In this document: positions 50,903 to 59,855 of the stretch, piece after piece
Layout of the letters: each line of letters begins with the position of its first letter
Numbering within the stretch: the first letter of the stretch is position 1
Origin: CAMYKD01 sp041617155
GTDB lineage: Bacteria; Pseudomonadota; Alphaproteobacteria; Kiloniellales; JAKSDN01
Assembly (NCBI GenBank): GCA_041617155.1
Contig: JBFJPL010000002.1
Span: 28,109 to 92,108 of the forward strand
Length of the DNA stretch: 64,000 bases
Reading direction: 5' to 3'
Translations under genes and position numbers: made by a program
Notes under the pieces: model-generated
Seen by the model: only the letters and a program-made list of their open reading frames with translations
What the model was told of the DNA's origin: nothing
The model's database searches: none

Positions 50903-52311
50903 CCGACATCGCAGATGACGGGGTTCCGCGCTTCGGTGCGGACGGCCGTCCCTGGCCGAGCTTTGCCGAGGCGTTGGTTGTCTGGATGCGTGTGGCCTTG
51001 CTCAGTTTTGGCGGTCCCGCTGGGCAGATCGCCGTGATGCACCGCATCTTGGTGGAGGAGAAACGCTGGCTCGGCGAGGCGCGGTTCCTGCATGCGCTCA
51101 ACTTCTGCATGTTGCTGCCGGGACCGGAAGCGCAACAGCTCACCATCTACATTGGCTGGCTTGTGCATCGCACGCTGGGGGGAATCATAGCGGGTCTGCT
51201 CTTCGTACTCCCCGGCATGATAGCCATTATGGCGCTGAGCTGGATCTACGCGCTCTATGGCGACGTCGGCTTCGTGACCGGGCTGTTTTTCGGGTTGAAG
51301 ACCGCGGTGCTGGCAATCGTCCTGCAGGCCGTGGTCCGGATCGGCAAGCGGGCCTTGCGCAACGCAACCATGATTGCTCTCGCGGCAACCTCCTTCGCGG
51401 CGATCTTCTTGTTCGACGCCCCGTTCCCGGCGATCATCCTCGCGGCGGCCTTGATCGGCTATCTCGGCGGTTGGACCGGGTTACAAGCGTTCCGCCCCGG
51501 AGCCGGCCACGACGCCGTCGGCACAACGCACGTCGCGGACAGCAACACCATCCTCGGGGCGCAGGTTCCCCGACATGCGCGCCCCGGCACGGCGTGGTCG
51601 CTCAAGATCGGCGCCGTTCTGCTGTTGCTGTGGCTGGCACCGACCGGCGCTCTCCTGGCCATCCTGGGGCCCGATCATGTCTTCAGCAATATCGCGGTGT
51701 TCTTCAGCAAGATGGCCGTCGTGACGTTTGGCGGCGCCTACGCCGTGCTCGCCTATGTCGCGCAAGCGGCCGTCGACTCCTTCGGCTGGCTCGAACCCGG
51801 CGAGATGCTCGACGGGCTTGGCATGGCCGAGACGACACCCGGACCGCTGATCATGGTGACTCAGTTTGTCGGCTTCATGGGGGCGTTTCGCGACCCGGGT
51901 GTACTTGCGCCGTTGCAGGCCGGAACGCTGGGCGGACTCCTGACCACATGGGTCACCTTCGCCCCGTGCTTTCTCTGGATCTTTCTTGGCGCCCCACACG
52001 TCGAACGGCTGCGCGACAACCGCTCTCTCTCTGCGGCGCTGACCGCCATTACCGCCGCGGTCGTCGGGGTCGTCTTGAACCTCGCAATCTGGTTTGCGTT
52101 GCACGTGCTGTTCCGTGAGGTCGGGACGTTCGAGGGTGCCGGTTTGCACGTGGCCGCGCCGCAGCTGAAATCGATCGACCTCGCGGCGTTGGTCCTCACG
52201 GCGGCTGCGCTCCTCGCCGTGTTCCGTTTCAGGGTCGGTGCCATCCCGCTTCTGGTCGCCGCGTCGGTTTTGGGATTGGCGCTTAGCTCCACCGGCATGA
52301 TTGCCCTATGA
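50899..52311 (+). CDS. chrA: Chromate transporter ChrA
   Basis: A 470-residue inner-membrane transporter of the bidomain (long-chain) CHR family. The first half has ALLSFGGPAGQIAVMHRILVE and LPGPEAQQLTIYIGWL; the second repeats VVTFGGAYAVLAYVAQ and GLGMAETTPGPLIMVTQFVG, the duplicated signature of chromate efflux proteins. It would export chromate from the cytoplasm, driven by the membrane potential. It begins at ATG 50899 overlapping the SOD-rhodanese stop, so both are translated together. No ChrB regulator gene is visible. Confidence 0.92.
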   Translation: MTDIADDGVPRFGADGRPWPSFAEALVVWMRVALLSFGGPAGQIAVMHRILVEEKRWLGEARFLHALNFCMLLPGPEAQQLTIYIGWLVHRTLGGIIAGLLFVLPGMIAIMALSWIYALYGDVGFVTGLFFGLKTAVLAIVLQAVVRIGKRALRNATMIALAATSFAAIFLFDAPFPAIILAAALIGYLGGWTGLQAFRPGAGHDAVGTTHVADSNTILGAQVPRHARPGTAWSLKIGAVLLLLWLAPTGALLAILGPDHVFSNIAVFFSKMAVVTFGGAYAVLAYVAQAAVDSFGWLEPGEMLDGLGMAETTPGPLIMVTQFVGFMGAFRDPGVLAPLQAGTLGGLLTTWVTFAPCFLWIFLGAPHVERLRDNRSLSAALTAITAAVVGVVLNLAIWFALHVLFREVGTFEGAGLHVAAPQLKSIDLAALVLTAAALLAVFRFRVGAIPLLVAASVLGLALSSTGMIAL

Positions 52312-52611
52312 GGCCGTCGCGCCGATTTGCTTCCGACCCGGTGTAGCGCGCAGGCGCGCGCAGTGCGGCCAACCCTCGAAAGCCGTGACTCATGGCTTAT
52401 ACTTCGAGACGCGCTTCGCGCGCCTCAGGATTAGGTTCGGTGTTTGATATCATGGTCTTAACACCTCATGCTGAGGAGTCGCGTAAGCGGCGTCTCTAAG
52501 CATGAGATACCGCGCACGGCGGGCCCGTACAGCCCATCCTTCGAAGCGCGGTCTCCAAGCATACCAGCCGGGTCGGAATCTCTTACAGCTGCGAGGCCGG
52601 CGAGACGCGGG
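52312..52611. repeat. Intergenic region with palindromic repeat elements
   Basis: Between chrA and the convergent gene lie repeated palindromic words. CTCATGCT at 52465 pairs with AGCATGAG at 52499-52506, around GAGGAG...CGTCTC. Related partial copies start near 52402 (TTCGAGACGCGC) and 52533 (CCTTCGAAGCGC). This looks like a dispersed alphaproteobacterial intergenic repeat. No gene is seen. Confidence 0.65.
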
Positions 52612-52656
52612 CAAAGGACGGGGCCCGGACTTTCATCCGGCCCCCTTTACTTTGCC
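52612..52656. terminator. Bidirectional terminator candidate
   Basis: GGGGCCCGGA pairs with TCCGGCCCC around a six-base loop, with one bulged C. AAAGG on the left and CCTTT on the right flank it, giving short T-runs in both directions between the converging chrA and CDP-alcohol transferase genes. Confidence 0.6.
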
Positions 52657-52663
52657 ATCCAGG

Positions 52664-53314
52664 TCAGTCGGCGGTAGCACCGCCTTCCGAGGTTTGCCGC
52701 CAGAACTCCCAGATCTGATAGATTAGGAACAGCGGTGCGCCGATGCTGGCCACCACCAGGAAAGGCAACAGCCCGCCCAGCCAGGTGATCGGGGCCACCA
52801 GGTACATCACGTCCTCGATCTCGAAACCGGCGAACTTCGGCTGCCGGACGGCGTCTGAACTGCCCCGCCGTTCCAGCTCGAAACGAAGCGCGAAAATCGC
52901 GGCGACGGCCAGACCGGCGACCAGGCCCATCAACAGGGTCCAAGCGCCGAACGCACCGCCCGACAGACCGGCGCCCATGGCACAGAACAGGACGACGTGG
53001 ACAAGGCCGCCGGCAGCCAGGTCGAAGAGCGCGCCAAAGCGAGAGGTCTGGTTGGTCATGCGGGCCAGTTCGCCGTCCATGTGATCTATGAAAGTGGACA
53101 GCACGAAAAGCGCCGCACCCAAGTGGATCGCACTGCCGCCCTGGGCGAAGAACCAGCCGCCAAGCAGACCGACGAACAGGAACAGGGAGGTCACATGATT
53201 CGGCGTCAATCCGGTTCCGGCAAAGGGCCGGATCAGGACACGCGCGAGTTGTTGATCCCAGGGAACTCGGGGGTCCAAGCGACCTAAGGTTGGAAATCTA
53301 TCAGCAGGATACAC
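52664..53314 (-). CDS. CDP-alcohol phosphatidyltransferase-like membrane protein
   Basis: A 216-residue membrane protein with about six helices and most of the CDP-alcohol phosphatidyltransferase signature: D-x2-DG-x2-AR-x8-G-x3-D, seen in DHMDGELARMTNQTSRFGALFD. The last aspartate of the motif (D-x3-D) is a glycine here (DLAAG), the position proposed as catalytic base. It may therefore be inactive, use another residue, or act on a different alcohol. It begins with GTG 53314 with GGAGGG close upstream. The FAD oxidase gene diverges from it; the 237-bp gap carries a palindrome. Confidence 0.8.
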   Translation of the reverse strand: MYPADRFPTLGRLDPRVPWDQQLARVLIRPFAGTGLTPNHVTSLFLFVGLLGGWFFAQGGSAIHLGAALFVLSTFIDHMDGELARMTNQTSRFGALFDLAAGGLVHVVLFCAMGAGLSGGAFGAWTLLMGLVAGLAVAAIFALRFELERRGSSDAVRQPKFAGFEIEDVMYLVAPITWLGGLLPFLVVASIGAPLFLIYQIWEFWRQTSEGGATAD

Positions 53315-53468
53315 CTAACCCTCCATTTCACTCTGTAGCCATCTGGTGAACCCCCGCTTAACATTCCAGTAACTATATCTCACGAGCCCGGGATGTCATG
53401 TGGTCGTTTTGTAGCCTTTTCGTCAGAATACTGAATCTCTTGGCAGTTTTATTGTCCGGCTGGCCTGA

Positions 53469-53499
53469 TGCCAAAGATCATTGTCAATGACCATTGGCA
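53469..53499. promoter_or_regulatory. 31-bp imperfect palindrome upstream of the FAD oxidase
   Basis: Thirty-one bases read nearly the same on both strands: TGCCAA..TCATTG, a central base, then CAATGA..TTGGCA, with mismatches at two symmetric positions. It ends about 52 bases before the TTG start at 53552. The symmetry fits an operator for a dimeric regulator, but none is adjacent. Confidence 0.6.
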
Positions 53500-53551
53500 T
53501 GGATCGATCGAGCGAAGCCCGGGCCGGTGAGCGGCAGAAAGGTGAACAGCC

Positions 53552-54895
53552 TTGCATTACGACCCGCTGAAGGCGCCCCACCCGGGCCAGGGCCTCGGCC
53601 ATGCCGATAGCTACTGGGCGGCGACGGCAGGGGCCGACCCGGAAGACGATGGGCCGCTCGCTGGCGACCGCGAGACCCGGGTCGCCATCATCGGTGGCGG
53701 CTACACGGGACTGAGCTGCGCCCTGCATCTGGCGCGGGATTTCGGCGTGAATCCGGTGGTGCTCGAGGCCAATCGCTGTGGCTGGGGTTGCAGCGGGCGC
53801 AACGGCAGCTTCGCACGGCCGGCCCTGGGCCGGTTGAAGTACGCCGACTGGATCGACCGCTGGGGTGAGGTGCGGTCCCGCGCGCTGTTCGCCGAGGCCA
53901 TGGCGGCGATCGATACGCTGCGCGGTCTGATTCGGGACGGCGGGATCGACTGCGACGTACAGCCGGACGGCTGCTTGAAGATCGCACATCGGGCCAACCG
54001 GGTCGCCGTGCTGGAACGCGACCACAAGGTCTTGCGCGAGGTCTTTGGCCACCCCAGCGAACTGCTCGATCGCCCGGCCATCGAAGCCGATCACTTCAAG
54101 GGCGAGGAGGCCTACGCTGCACTGCGCATGGTCGATTCCTTCGCCCTGCACCCCTTGAAGCTGGCCCAGGGCGTGCTGCGCATGGCCCGTGGCGCCGGCG
54201 CCGTCGTGCAGGGCGGGAGCCCGGTCACCGGATGGTCGAAGGATGCGAGCGGGCACATACTGCACACACCGGGCGGCCGCCTGCGCGCGGAGTCCGTCGT
54301 GCTGGCGACCAACGGCTATGGGCCGGAGCACCTGCACCGCTGCCTGGCGAGCCGCCTGCTGCCCATGCTGTCCAACATCATCGTGACACGGCCCATGACG
54401 GCGGCGGAGAAGGCTGCGTGCAACCTGGTCACGACCGATATCATGTTCGACACCCGTGCCATGCTGAACTACTTCCGCCGGCTGCCGGATGACCGCCTGA
54501 TGCTCGGCAACCGCGGGCCGATCACGGCCGACCCGGCCGTCATGACCGCGCACCGTGAGGTCTTGCTCGGCAATCTGAAGCGGAAGTTCCCGGCCTTGAA
54601 GGAGATGACCGTCGATTACTTCTGGGGCGGCTGGGTCGCGGTCACCCGGGACATGATGCCGCACGTCCATCAGGCCGAGGACGACTCCACGGTGCACTAC
54701 GCGCTCGGCTACTGCGGCAGCGGGGTCTCAGCAGCGCTGCACGCGGGGCGGCGGCTAGCCGAACGGATCGGTGGCGGCGCCGCGGTCCTGGCGCTGCTCG
54801 ACCGGCCCTTGCCGCGCATCCCCCTTGGCGCCTTGCGTCGTCTGGTGCAGCGGGCGATGTTTAGTTGGTATCGTTTTCAGGACGAGCGGCTGTGA
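53552..54895 (+). CDS. FAD-dependent amine oxidoreductase (PuuB/DAO family)
   Basis: A 447-residue flavoprotein of the D-amino-acid-oxidase superfamily, like gamma-glutamylputrescine oxidases. FAD-binding VAIIGGGYTGLSCALHLA lies near residue 43, GWGCSGRNGSFARP follows, and GYCGSGVSAALHAGRR ends the C-terminal FAD part. It would oxidise an amine or N-methylated amino acid, giving aldehyde, ammonia and peroxide; the substrate is unclear. The start is TTG 53552, with AAAGGTGA eight bases upstream and no better codon in frame. The gluconate genes follow 51 bases after its stop. Confidence 0.88.
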   Translation: MHYDPLKAPHPGQGLGHADSYWAATAGADPEDDGPLAGDRETRVAIIGGGYTGLSCALHLARDFGVNPVVLEANRCGWGCSGRNGSFARPALGRLKYADWIDRWGEVRSRALFAEAMAAIDTLRGLIRDGGIDCDVQPDGCLKIAHRANRVAVLERDHKVLREVFGHPSELLDRPAIEADHFKGEEAYAALRMVDSFALHPLKLAQGVLRMARGAGAVVQGGSPVTGWSKDASGHILHTPGGRLRAESVVLATNGYGPEHLHRCLASRLLPMLSNIIVTRPMTAAEKAACNLVTTDIMFDTRAMLNYFRRLPDDRLMLGNRGPITADPAVMTAHREVLLGNLKRKFPALKEMTVDYFWGGWVAVTRDMMPHVHQAEDDSTVHYALGYCGSGVSAALHAGRRLAERIGGGAAVLALLDRPLPRIPLGALRRLVQRAMFSWYRFQDERL

Positions 54896-54946
54896 CCTAG
54901 CGGCCGCGGCGGCACAGCATCGGGGAAAGCGGCGGCTATTTCACAA

Positions 54947-56374
54947 TTGGCGGACATAGGAATTATCGGTCTGGGCGTCATGGGCCGGAATCTGGCGCTC
55001 AATCTCGCCGATCACGGCAGTCGCGTGGCGCTCCACGACCCTTGGCCGGAAGCGCGCGACGCTTTTGCCGCGTCACCGTTGGCGCAGACCGAAGATCTTG
55101 CGCTCAACGCTTCTCTGCAAGATTTCGTCGCCGCGCTCACCCTGCCCCGGCGGATCATCCTGCTGATTAAAGCCGGCGCGACGGTCGATGCGCAGATAGC
55201 GGCGCTGATGCCCCTGCTCGAAGCGGGCGACCTGATCGCCGACGCCGGCAACTCCCACCACCGCGACTCCCGGCGACGCGGCGAGCAGCTAGCGACCAAG
55301 GGCTTGCGGTTCCTCGGCGTCGGCCTGTCCGGCGGCGAGGTCGGCGCGCGCAACGGGCCCAGTCTCATGGTCGGCGGGTCGCCGGAGGCCCATGCGTTGG
55401 TAGAGAATACGTTCAGGCAGGTCGCGGCAAAGGCCGATGGTGAGCCGTGCTGCGCGCTGTTGGGCGGCGATGGCGCCGGGCACTTCGTGAAGATGCTGCA
55501 CAACGGTATCGAGTACGCAGCCATGCAGTTGATCGGCGAGACCTACCTGGTGCTGCGGGGGCACTTGGGCCTCGAGCCGGCGAAAATCGGCGCGGTCTTC
55601 GCGCGCTGGAACCAGGGCGATCTGGATTCCTATCTGACACGGATCACGGCCGAGATCCTATCCCGCGATGACCCGGCCGGCGGCGGCCCCCTGGTCGATG
55701 TGATTCTGGACAAGGCCGGTCAAAAGGGAACCGGGCTCTGGGCCGCAACAGCGGCCCTCGAGCTCGGCGTGCCCGCGCCGACGCTGCTCGAAGCCGTCTC
55801 GGCCCGCGCGCTCTCGATGTTGAAGGACGAACGCGTGGCAGCGGCGGGACGCTTGGCGGCAGCTTCTCCGCTTGAGGCTCCAGAGGCTCGGGATCGTCTG
55901 GTGAGCGACCTCGAACAGGCGCTGCTGGCCTCGATGATCTGCGTCTACGCGCAGGGCTTCGCCGTCATGGCCGGGGGCGCCAGGGAATACGGCTGGGATC
56001 TCGACCTCGGGCGTTGCGCCTCGGTCTGGCGCGAGGGATCGATCCTGAAGGCGCGCCTGCTCGGTCGCATCGTCGCGGCCTACGGCGCGGACCCGGCGCT
56101 CCCGAATCTGCTGATCGCGCCGGTCTTAAACGACTTGCTGGCGCGTGCCCAGGACGGCTGGCGCCGCGCCGTCGCCGCCGTCGCCCTGCACGGGCTTCCG
56201 GCACCGGCGCATTGTTCGGCGCTGGCCTACTACGACTCCTACCGGTGCGGCCGCTTGCCGGCCAATCTGATCCAGGCCCAGCGCGATTTTTTCGGCGCTC
56301 ACGGCTTCGCGCGGATCGACCGACCCGGCTGCTTCCATGGCAACTGGGGCGGGAAGCGGAGCGGCGGTCCATGA
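54947..56374 (+). CDS. gnd: 6-phosphogluconate dehydrogenase (decarboxylating)
   Basis: A 475-residue NADP enzyme. The N-terminal IGIIGLGVMGRNLALN binds the cofactor, GVGLSGGEVGARNGPSLMVGG and KMLHNGIEYAAMQLIGE carry the substrate-binding and catalytic lysine, and AYYDSYR and GNW near the end are family typical. It converts 6-phosphogluconate to ribulose-5-phosphate, CO2 and NADPH. The long form here is like the classical homodimeric type. It begins at TTG 54947, with no clear ribosome site; its end overlaps the gluconokinase start by four bases. Together they form a gluconate to pentose-phosphate route. Confidence 0.92.
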   Translation: MADIGIIGLGVMGRNLALNLADHGSRVALHDPWPEARDAFAASPLAQTEDLALNASLQDFVAALTLPRRIILLIKAGATVDAQIAALMPLLEAGDLIADAGNSHHRDSRRRGEQLATKGLRFLGVGLSGGEVGARNGPSLMVGGSPEAHALVENTFRQVAAKADGEPCCALLGGDGAGHFVKMLHNGIEYAAMQLIGETYLVLRGHLGLEPAKIGAVFARWNQGDLDSYLTRITAEILSRDDPAGGGPLVDVILDKAGQKGTGLWAATAALELGVPAPTLLEAVSARALSMLKDERVAAAGRLAAASPLEAPEARDRLVSDLEQALLASMICVYAQGFAVMAGGAREYGWDLDLGRCASVWREGSILKARLLGRIVAAYGADPALPNLLIAPVLNDLLARAQDGWRRAVAAVALHGLPAPAHCSALAYYDSYRCGRLPANLIQAQRDFFGAHGFARIDRPGCFHGNWGGKRSGGP

Positions 56375-56895
56375 TCGTCGTCGTCATGGGGGTCGCGGGT
56401 TCCGGGAAATCGACCGTCGGGTGCATGCTGGCCGAACACTTGGGCTTCGCCTTCGCCGAGGGCGATTCCTATCACCCGGCCGCCAACCTCGAGAAGATGA
56501 GCCGCGGGATGCCGCTCGAAGATACCGACCGCTGGCCTTGGCTCGACCGGATAGCGGCGGAAATCGAACGCTGGGACAGGCAAGGACGCGACGTTGTGCT
56601 GACCTGCTCGGCGCTCAAGCGGGCCTACCGGAAGCGGCTGATCGGCGAGCGTCCCGAGGTCCGCCTGGTCTTTCTGCATGGCGCGCCGGCGGTGATAGCG
56701 GCGCGTCTCGAGCGGCGGCGTGACCACTTCATGCCGGCCGATCTGTTGGCCAGCCAGTTCGACGCCTTGGAGCCGCCGGATACCGACGAGGCGCCTATCG
56801 CGGCCGACGTGGTCGACCCGCCCGACGCACTTGTCTTGACGATCGCCCGTGCTCTCGGGCATGTGGGGGCGGTACGGCAGGACGTGGGACAATGA
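56371..56895 (+). CDS. gntK: Gluconokinase
   Basis: A 174-residue P-loop kinase. GVAGSGKSTVG binds ATP, GDSYHPAANLEKMSRGMPLEDTDR is the gluconate-binding block of GntK-type enzymes, and TCSALKRAYRKRL holds the LID-side residues. It phosphorylates D-gluconate to 6-phosphogluconate, the substrate of the preceding gnd product. ATG 56371 overlaps the gnd stop. An SDR gene starts 22 bases after its stop, consistent with gluconate or keto-gluconate interconversion. No gluconate permease is seen in the window. Confidence 0.92.
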   Translation: MIVVVMGVAGSGKSTVGCMLAEHLGFAFAEGDSYHPAANLEKMSRGMPLEDTDRWPWLDRIAAEIERWDRQGRDVVLTCSALKRAYRKRLIGERPEVRLVFLHGAPAVIAARLERRRDHFMPADLLASQFDALEPPDTDEAPIAADVVDPPDALVLTIARALGHVGAVRQDVGQ

Positions 56896-56917
56896 TCACA
56901 ACAGAGGACAACGGTCC

Positions 56918-57670
56918 ATGAACGACATCGATTTGGCCGGCCGCTGTGCCGTGGTGACCGGCGCGGCCCAGGGAATCGGCAACGCGATTGCCGCGCGGTT
57001 ACTCGCCAGCGGCGCCACGGTGGCGCTGTGGGACAACGACGCCCAGCTGCTCGAACTGGCCCGCTCCCAACTGGCACAGAAGGGCGACGTGCTGGCGGTC
57101 AAGGTCGACGTGACCGACCCGGCTGAAATCGAAACGGCGGTCGGCAGCACCGAATCGGTGCTGGGGTCGCTCGACATCCTGGTCAACAACGCAGGCATCG
57201 CGGGGCCGACCGATGTAACCTGGGACTACCCGATCGAGGAATGGCGGAAAGTGCTCGACCTCGACCTGACCGGCGTCTTCCTGTGCTGCCGCGCCATCGT
57301 GCCTTCGATGATCAGCCGCAACTACGGTCGCATCGTCAACATCGCCTCGATCGCCGGCAAGGAGGGCAACCCGAACGCCTCGGCCTACAGCGCCGCAAAG
57401 GCGGGGGTCATCGCGCTCACCAAGTCGCTCGGCAAGGAGCTGGCCGACTACGAGATCGCCGTGAACTGCGTCACCCCGGCGGCGGCCAAGACCCGCATCT
57501 TCGAGCAGATCAGCCAGCAGCACATTGACTACATGCTGTCCAAGATCCCGCGCGGCCGCTTCGTCAAGGTCGAGGAAATCGCCGCCCTGGTCGCCTGGCT
57601 GGCCTCGGAGGAATGCTCTTTCACCACCGGCGGGGTATTCGATATTTCGGGCGGCCGGGCGACCTATTGA
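56918..57670 (+). CDS. SDR-family oxidoreductase, sugar-acid type
   Basis: A 250-residue classical short-chain dehydrogenase. TGAAQGIG is the cofactor loop, NNAGIAGPTDV the central strand, ASAYSAAKAGVIALTKS the YxxxK active site, and NCVTPAAAKTRIF the substrate side. It resembles gluconate 5-dehydrogenases and 3-ketoacyl reductases. As it follows gnd and gntK after 22 bases, oxidation or reduction of a gluconate-related sugar acid is the reasonable guess. RBS AGAGGA is about ten bases from ATG 56918. It converges with the Gfo/Idh gene. Confidence 0.88.
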   Translation: MNDIDLAGRCAVVTGAAQGIGNAIAARLLASGATVALWDNDAQLLELARSQLAQKGDVLAVKVDVTDPAEIETAVGSTESVLGSLDILVNNAGIAGPTDVTWDYPIEEWRKVLDLDLTGVFLCCRAIVPSMISRNYGRIVNIASIAGKEGNPNASAYSAAKAGVIALTKSLGKELADYEIAVNCVTPAAAKTRIFEQISQQHIDYMLSKIPRGRFVKVEEIAALVAWLASEECSFTTGGVFDISGGRATY

Positions 57671-57700
57671 GCTTCGCACAGCCATGCAGGGATAGTGCCC

Positions 57701-58726
57701 CTAGAGCTTCACCCGCCGGCCTTCGTCGTGGGAGCGGTAGATCGCGTCCTCGATCGCCAGGTTTCGCAGGTAGTCGCGGCCGGCGTTGACCAGCGGCGCG
57801 CCGCGCCGCAGGTGGTCGACCACGTGTTGCTGCAGTGCCTTGACGCAGTCGCCGGCGAAACCGCTGTCCTGCCATTCGTAAGGTTCCGGCTCCTCCGGCC
57901 GGCCGTGGGGTTTCCACCAGAGGCGGGCAAAGCCGTCGAGGCGCAGCACGCCCCGCTCGCCCTCGAGATGCATCTCACCCATGGTCAGGCGACAGTCGTC
58001 GGCCGCGTGGTCGTTCAGGCGGTTACCGTCGAACAGGCCGATGGCTCCGCAGTCGAACTCGAAGATCACCGTGCCGGCGTCCTCGCCGGCGATCGCCGGG
58101 TTGAGCTTGCGCAGCCGGGCGCTCACCGCGGTCACCTCGCCCATGAGCGCGCGGAAGGTGTCGATGAAGTGGATTCCGGTCTCGTGGATCAGAAAGCGCT
58201 CCATCTTCTGGAAATAGGGCTGGCGCCCCAGATAGGCTTTCGGCCCCTGGCCGTCGCCGGGGCGCAGCCGGAACTCGATCGAGTGCAGCCGGCCCAGACG
58301 GCCGGCGCGGATCATCCCGGCGGCGTGGCGAAACCAAGGCATGAAGCGGAAGTTCTCGTGCACCGCCAGGGTGATGCCGGCTTCCTCGGCAGCCTGCACC
58401 AGCGTCTCGGCCTCGGCCAGGGTCGGGGCCAGAGGCTTCTGGCAGATCACTGCGGTCCCGCGCTTGGCGGCCTCATGCACCAGGGCCAAGTGGGTCGCGG
58501 GCGGGGTCACGATGTCGAGCAAGTCAGGCCCCACGCGGTCCAGCATCTCCGCCACGTCGGCGAACACCTGGGGCACCTCATGGGTCCTGGCCGAGGCGGC
58601 GGCGCTCTCGGCGTCGGGCGAGGCGAGGGCGATCAGCGCGACCTCTTCGATCCGCCGCCAGGCATCGAAGTGGAACTGGCTGAAATAGCCGCTGCCGGCG
58701 ACCGCGACGCGCAAGCTCTTGGTCAC
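57701..58726 (-). CDS. Gfo/Idh/MocA family oxidoreductase
   Basis: A 341-residue NAD(P) oxidoreductase. LRVAVAGSGYFSQFHFDA near the start binds the cofactor, QKPLAPTLAEAE carries the KP motif with the conserved lysine, and ERFLIHETGIHFIDTFRAL the histidine of the active site. It would oxidise or reduce a sugar, sugar acid or inositol-type substrate. The open frame extends upstream but the start is GTG 58726, overlapping the isopropylmalate-dehydrogenase-like stop by four bases. It is the last gene of a minus-strand operon for four-carbon sugar acids. Confidence 0.87.
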   Translation of the reverse strand: MTKSLRVAVAGSGYFSQFHFDAWRRIEEVALIALASPDAESAAASARTHEVPQVFADVAEMLDRVGPDLLDIVTPPATHLALVHEAAKRGTAVICQKPLAPTLAEAETLVQAAEEAGITLAVHENFRFMPWFRHAAGMIRAGRLGRLHSIEFRLRPGDGQGPKAYLGRQPYFQKMERFLIHETGIHFIDTFRALMGEVTAVSARLRKLNPAIAGEDAGTVIFEFDCGAIGLFDGNRLNDHAADDCRLTMGEMHLEGERGVLRLDGFARLWWKPHGRPEEPEPYEWQDSGFAGDCVKALQQHVVDHLRRGAPLVNAGRDYLRNLAIEDAIYRSHDEGRRVKL

Positions 58727-59844
58727 GCCGAGGGCTCCGCCGCCGCCGGGGCGGCCTCTAGCGCGCGCAGCACGGCGGCGGTCAGCTCGGCGGTGCCGTC
58801 GCCACCGCCGAGCTCGACCGGCCGCAGGGCCCCCTCTGCGAAAGCCGTCTCCACGGCGCCGGACAACCGCTTGGCCGCCCGCGTGCAGGCTGCAACTTCG
58901 TGCTGCCGGCCGAGCCATTCCAGCATCATGGCGGCGGACAGGAACATGGCTGTCGGGTTGGCCTTGCTCTGGCCTGCGATGTCTGGCGCGCTGCCGTGGC
59001 AGGGCTGAAACACCGCGTGGCCCCGGCCGATGTCGGCCGACGGCGCCAATCCCATGCCGCCCATGATGCCGGCGCCCAGGTCCGACAGGATGTCACCGAA
59101 CATGTTCTCGGTCACCAGCACGTCGTAGGCCCAGGGCTGGCGCACCAGGTTGAGCGCCATGGCGTCGATGTAGCAGTGCTCGGCGGCGATATCGGGGAAC
59201 GCGGCGGCGCGCTCGTCGAAGATCTGCCGGAAGAAGGCGAAGGAGCGAAAGACGTTGGCCTTGTCGATGCAGGTGACGCGGCCTGGGTGGCCGGCCGCCT
59301 TGCGCTGGCGCGCCAACTGAAAGGCGAAGTCGAACAGCCGCTCGGAGGCGGTCCGGGTGATGACCATGGTGTCGCGCGCCACGGCGTCGTCGGTCACCGT
59401 GCCGCTGCCCCGGCCGGCGAATAGCCCCTCGGTCGATTCGCGGATCAGCACCAAATCGAGATCGCGCGCGCGGGGATTGCCGAGCGGCAGGGCGAGGCCG
59501 GGCAGGGTGCGAATCGGCCGCACGCCGGCGAACAGCTCGAAGCGCTCGCGCAAGTCCAGTTGCGGTGCGATTTCACGGCCGTCGGGATAGCGGATGTGCG
59601 GCAGACCCATGGCGCCCAGCAGAATCGCGTCGGCCCGGCCGGCGGTCTCCAGCGTCGCTTCGGGAAGCGCTTCTCCGGTCAATCGATAGTGATTGGCGCC
59701 GGCCTCGAGCGTCTCGAAATCGAGCTTGAAGGCGGTCTCGTTGGCCAACAGCATGTTCAGCACCTCGAGGCAGACGTCCATTACCTCCGGTCCGATACCG
59801 TCGCCCGGCATCACGGCGATATGAAAAGCCCGATCGCTGGGCAT
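58723..59844 (-). CDS. Isocitrate/isopropylmalate dehydrogenase family protein
   Basis: A 373-residue member of the beta-decarboxylating dehydrogenase family. AVMPGDGIGPEV binds near the start, RESTEGLFAGRGS replaces the phosphate or malate site, and FGDILSDLGAGIMGGMG the metal-binding aspartates. The family includes isopropylmalate, tartrate and D-malate dehydrogenases. Next to the otn genes a hydroxy-acid such as tartrate, malate or a tetronate is likely, but the motif alone does not decide. A strong AAGGAGG lies before ATG 59844, which is preferred over an upstream ATG at 59859. Confidence 0.87.
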   Translation of the reverse strand: MPSDRAFHIAVMPGDGIGPEVMDVCLEVLNMLLANETAFKLDFETLEAGANHYRLTGEALPEATLETAGRADAILLGAMGLPHIRYPDGREIAPQLDLRERFELFAGVRPIRTLPGLALPLGNPRARDLDLVLIRESTEGLFAGRGSGTVTDDAVARDTMVITRTASERLFDFAFQLARQRKAAGHPGRVTCIDKANVFRSFAFFRQIFDERAAAFPDIAAEHCYIDAMALNLVRQPWAYDVLVTENMFGDILSDLGAGIMGGMGLAPSADIGRGHAVFQPCHGSAPDIAGQSKANPTAMFLSAAMMLEWLGRQHEVAACTRAAKRLSGAVETAFAEGALRPVELGGGDGTAELTAAVLRALEAAPAAAEPSA

Positions 59845-59855
59845 CGGGGCCTCCT

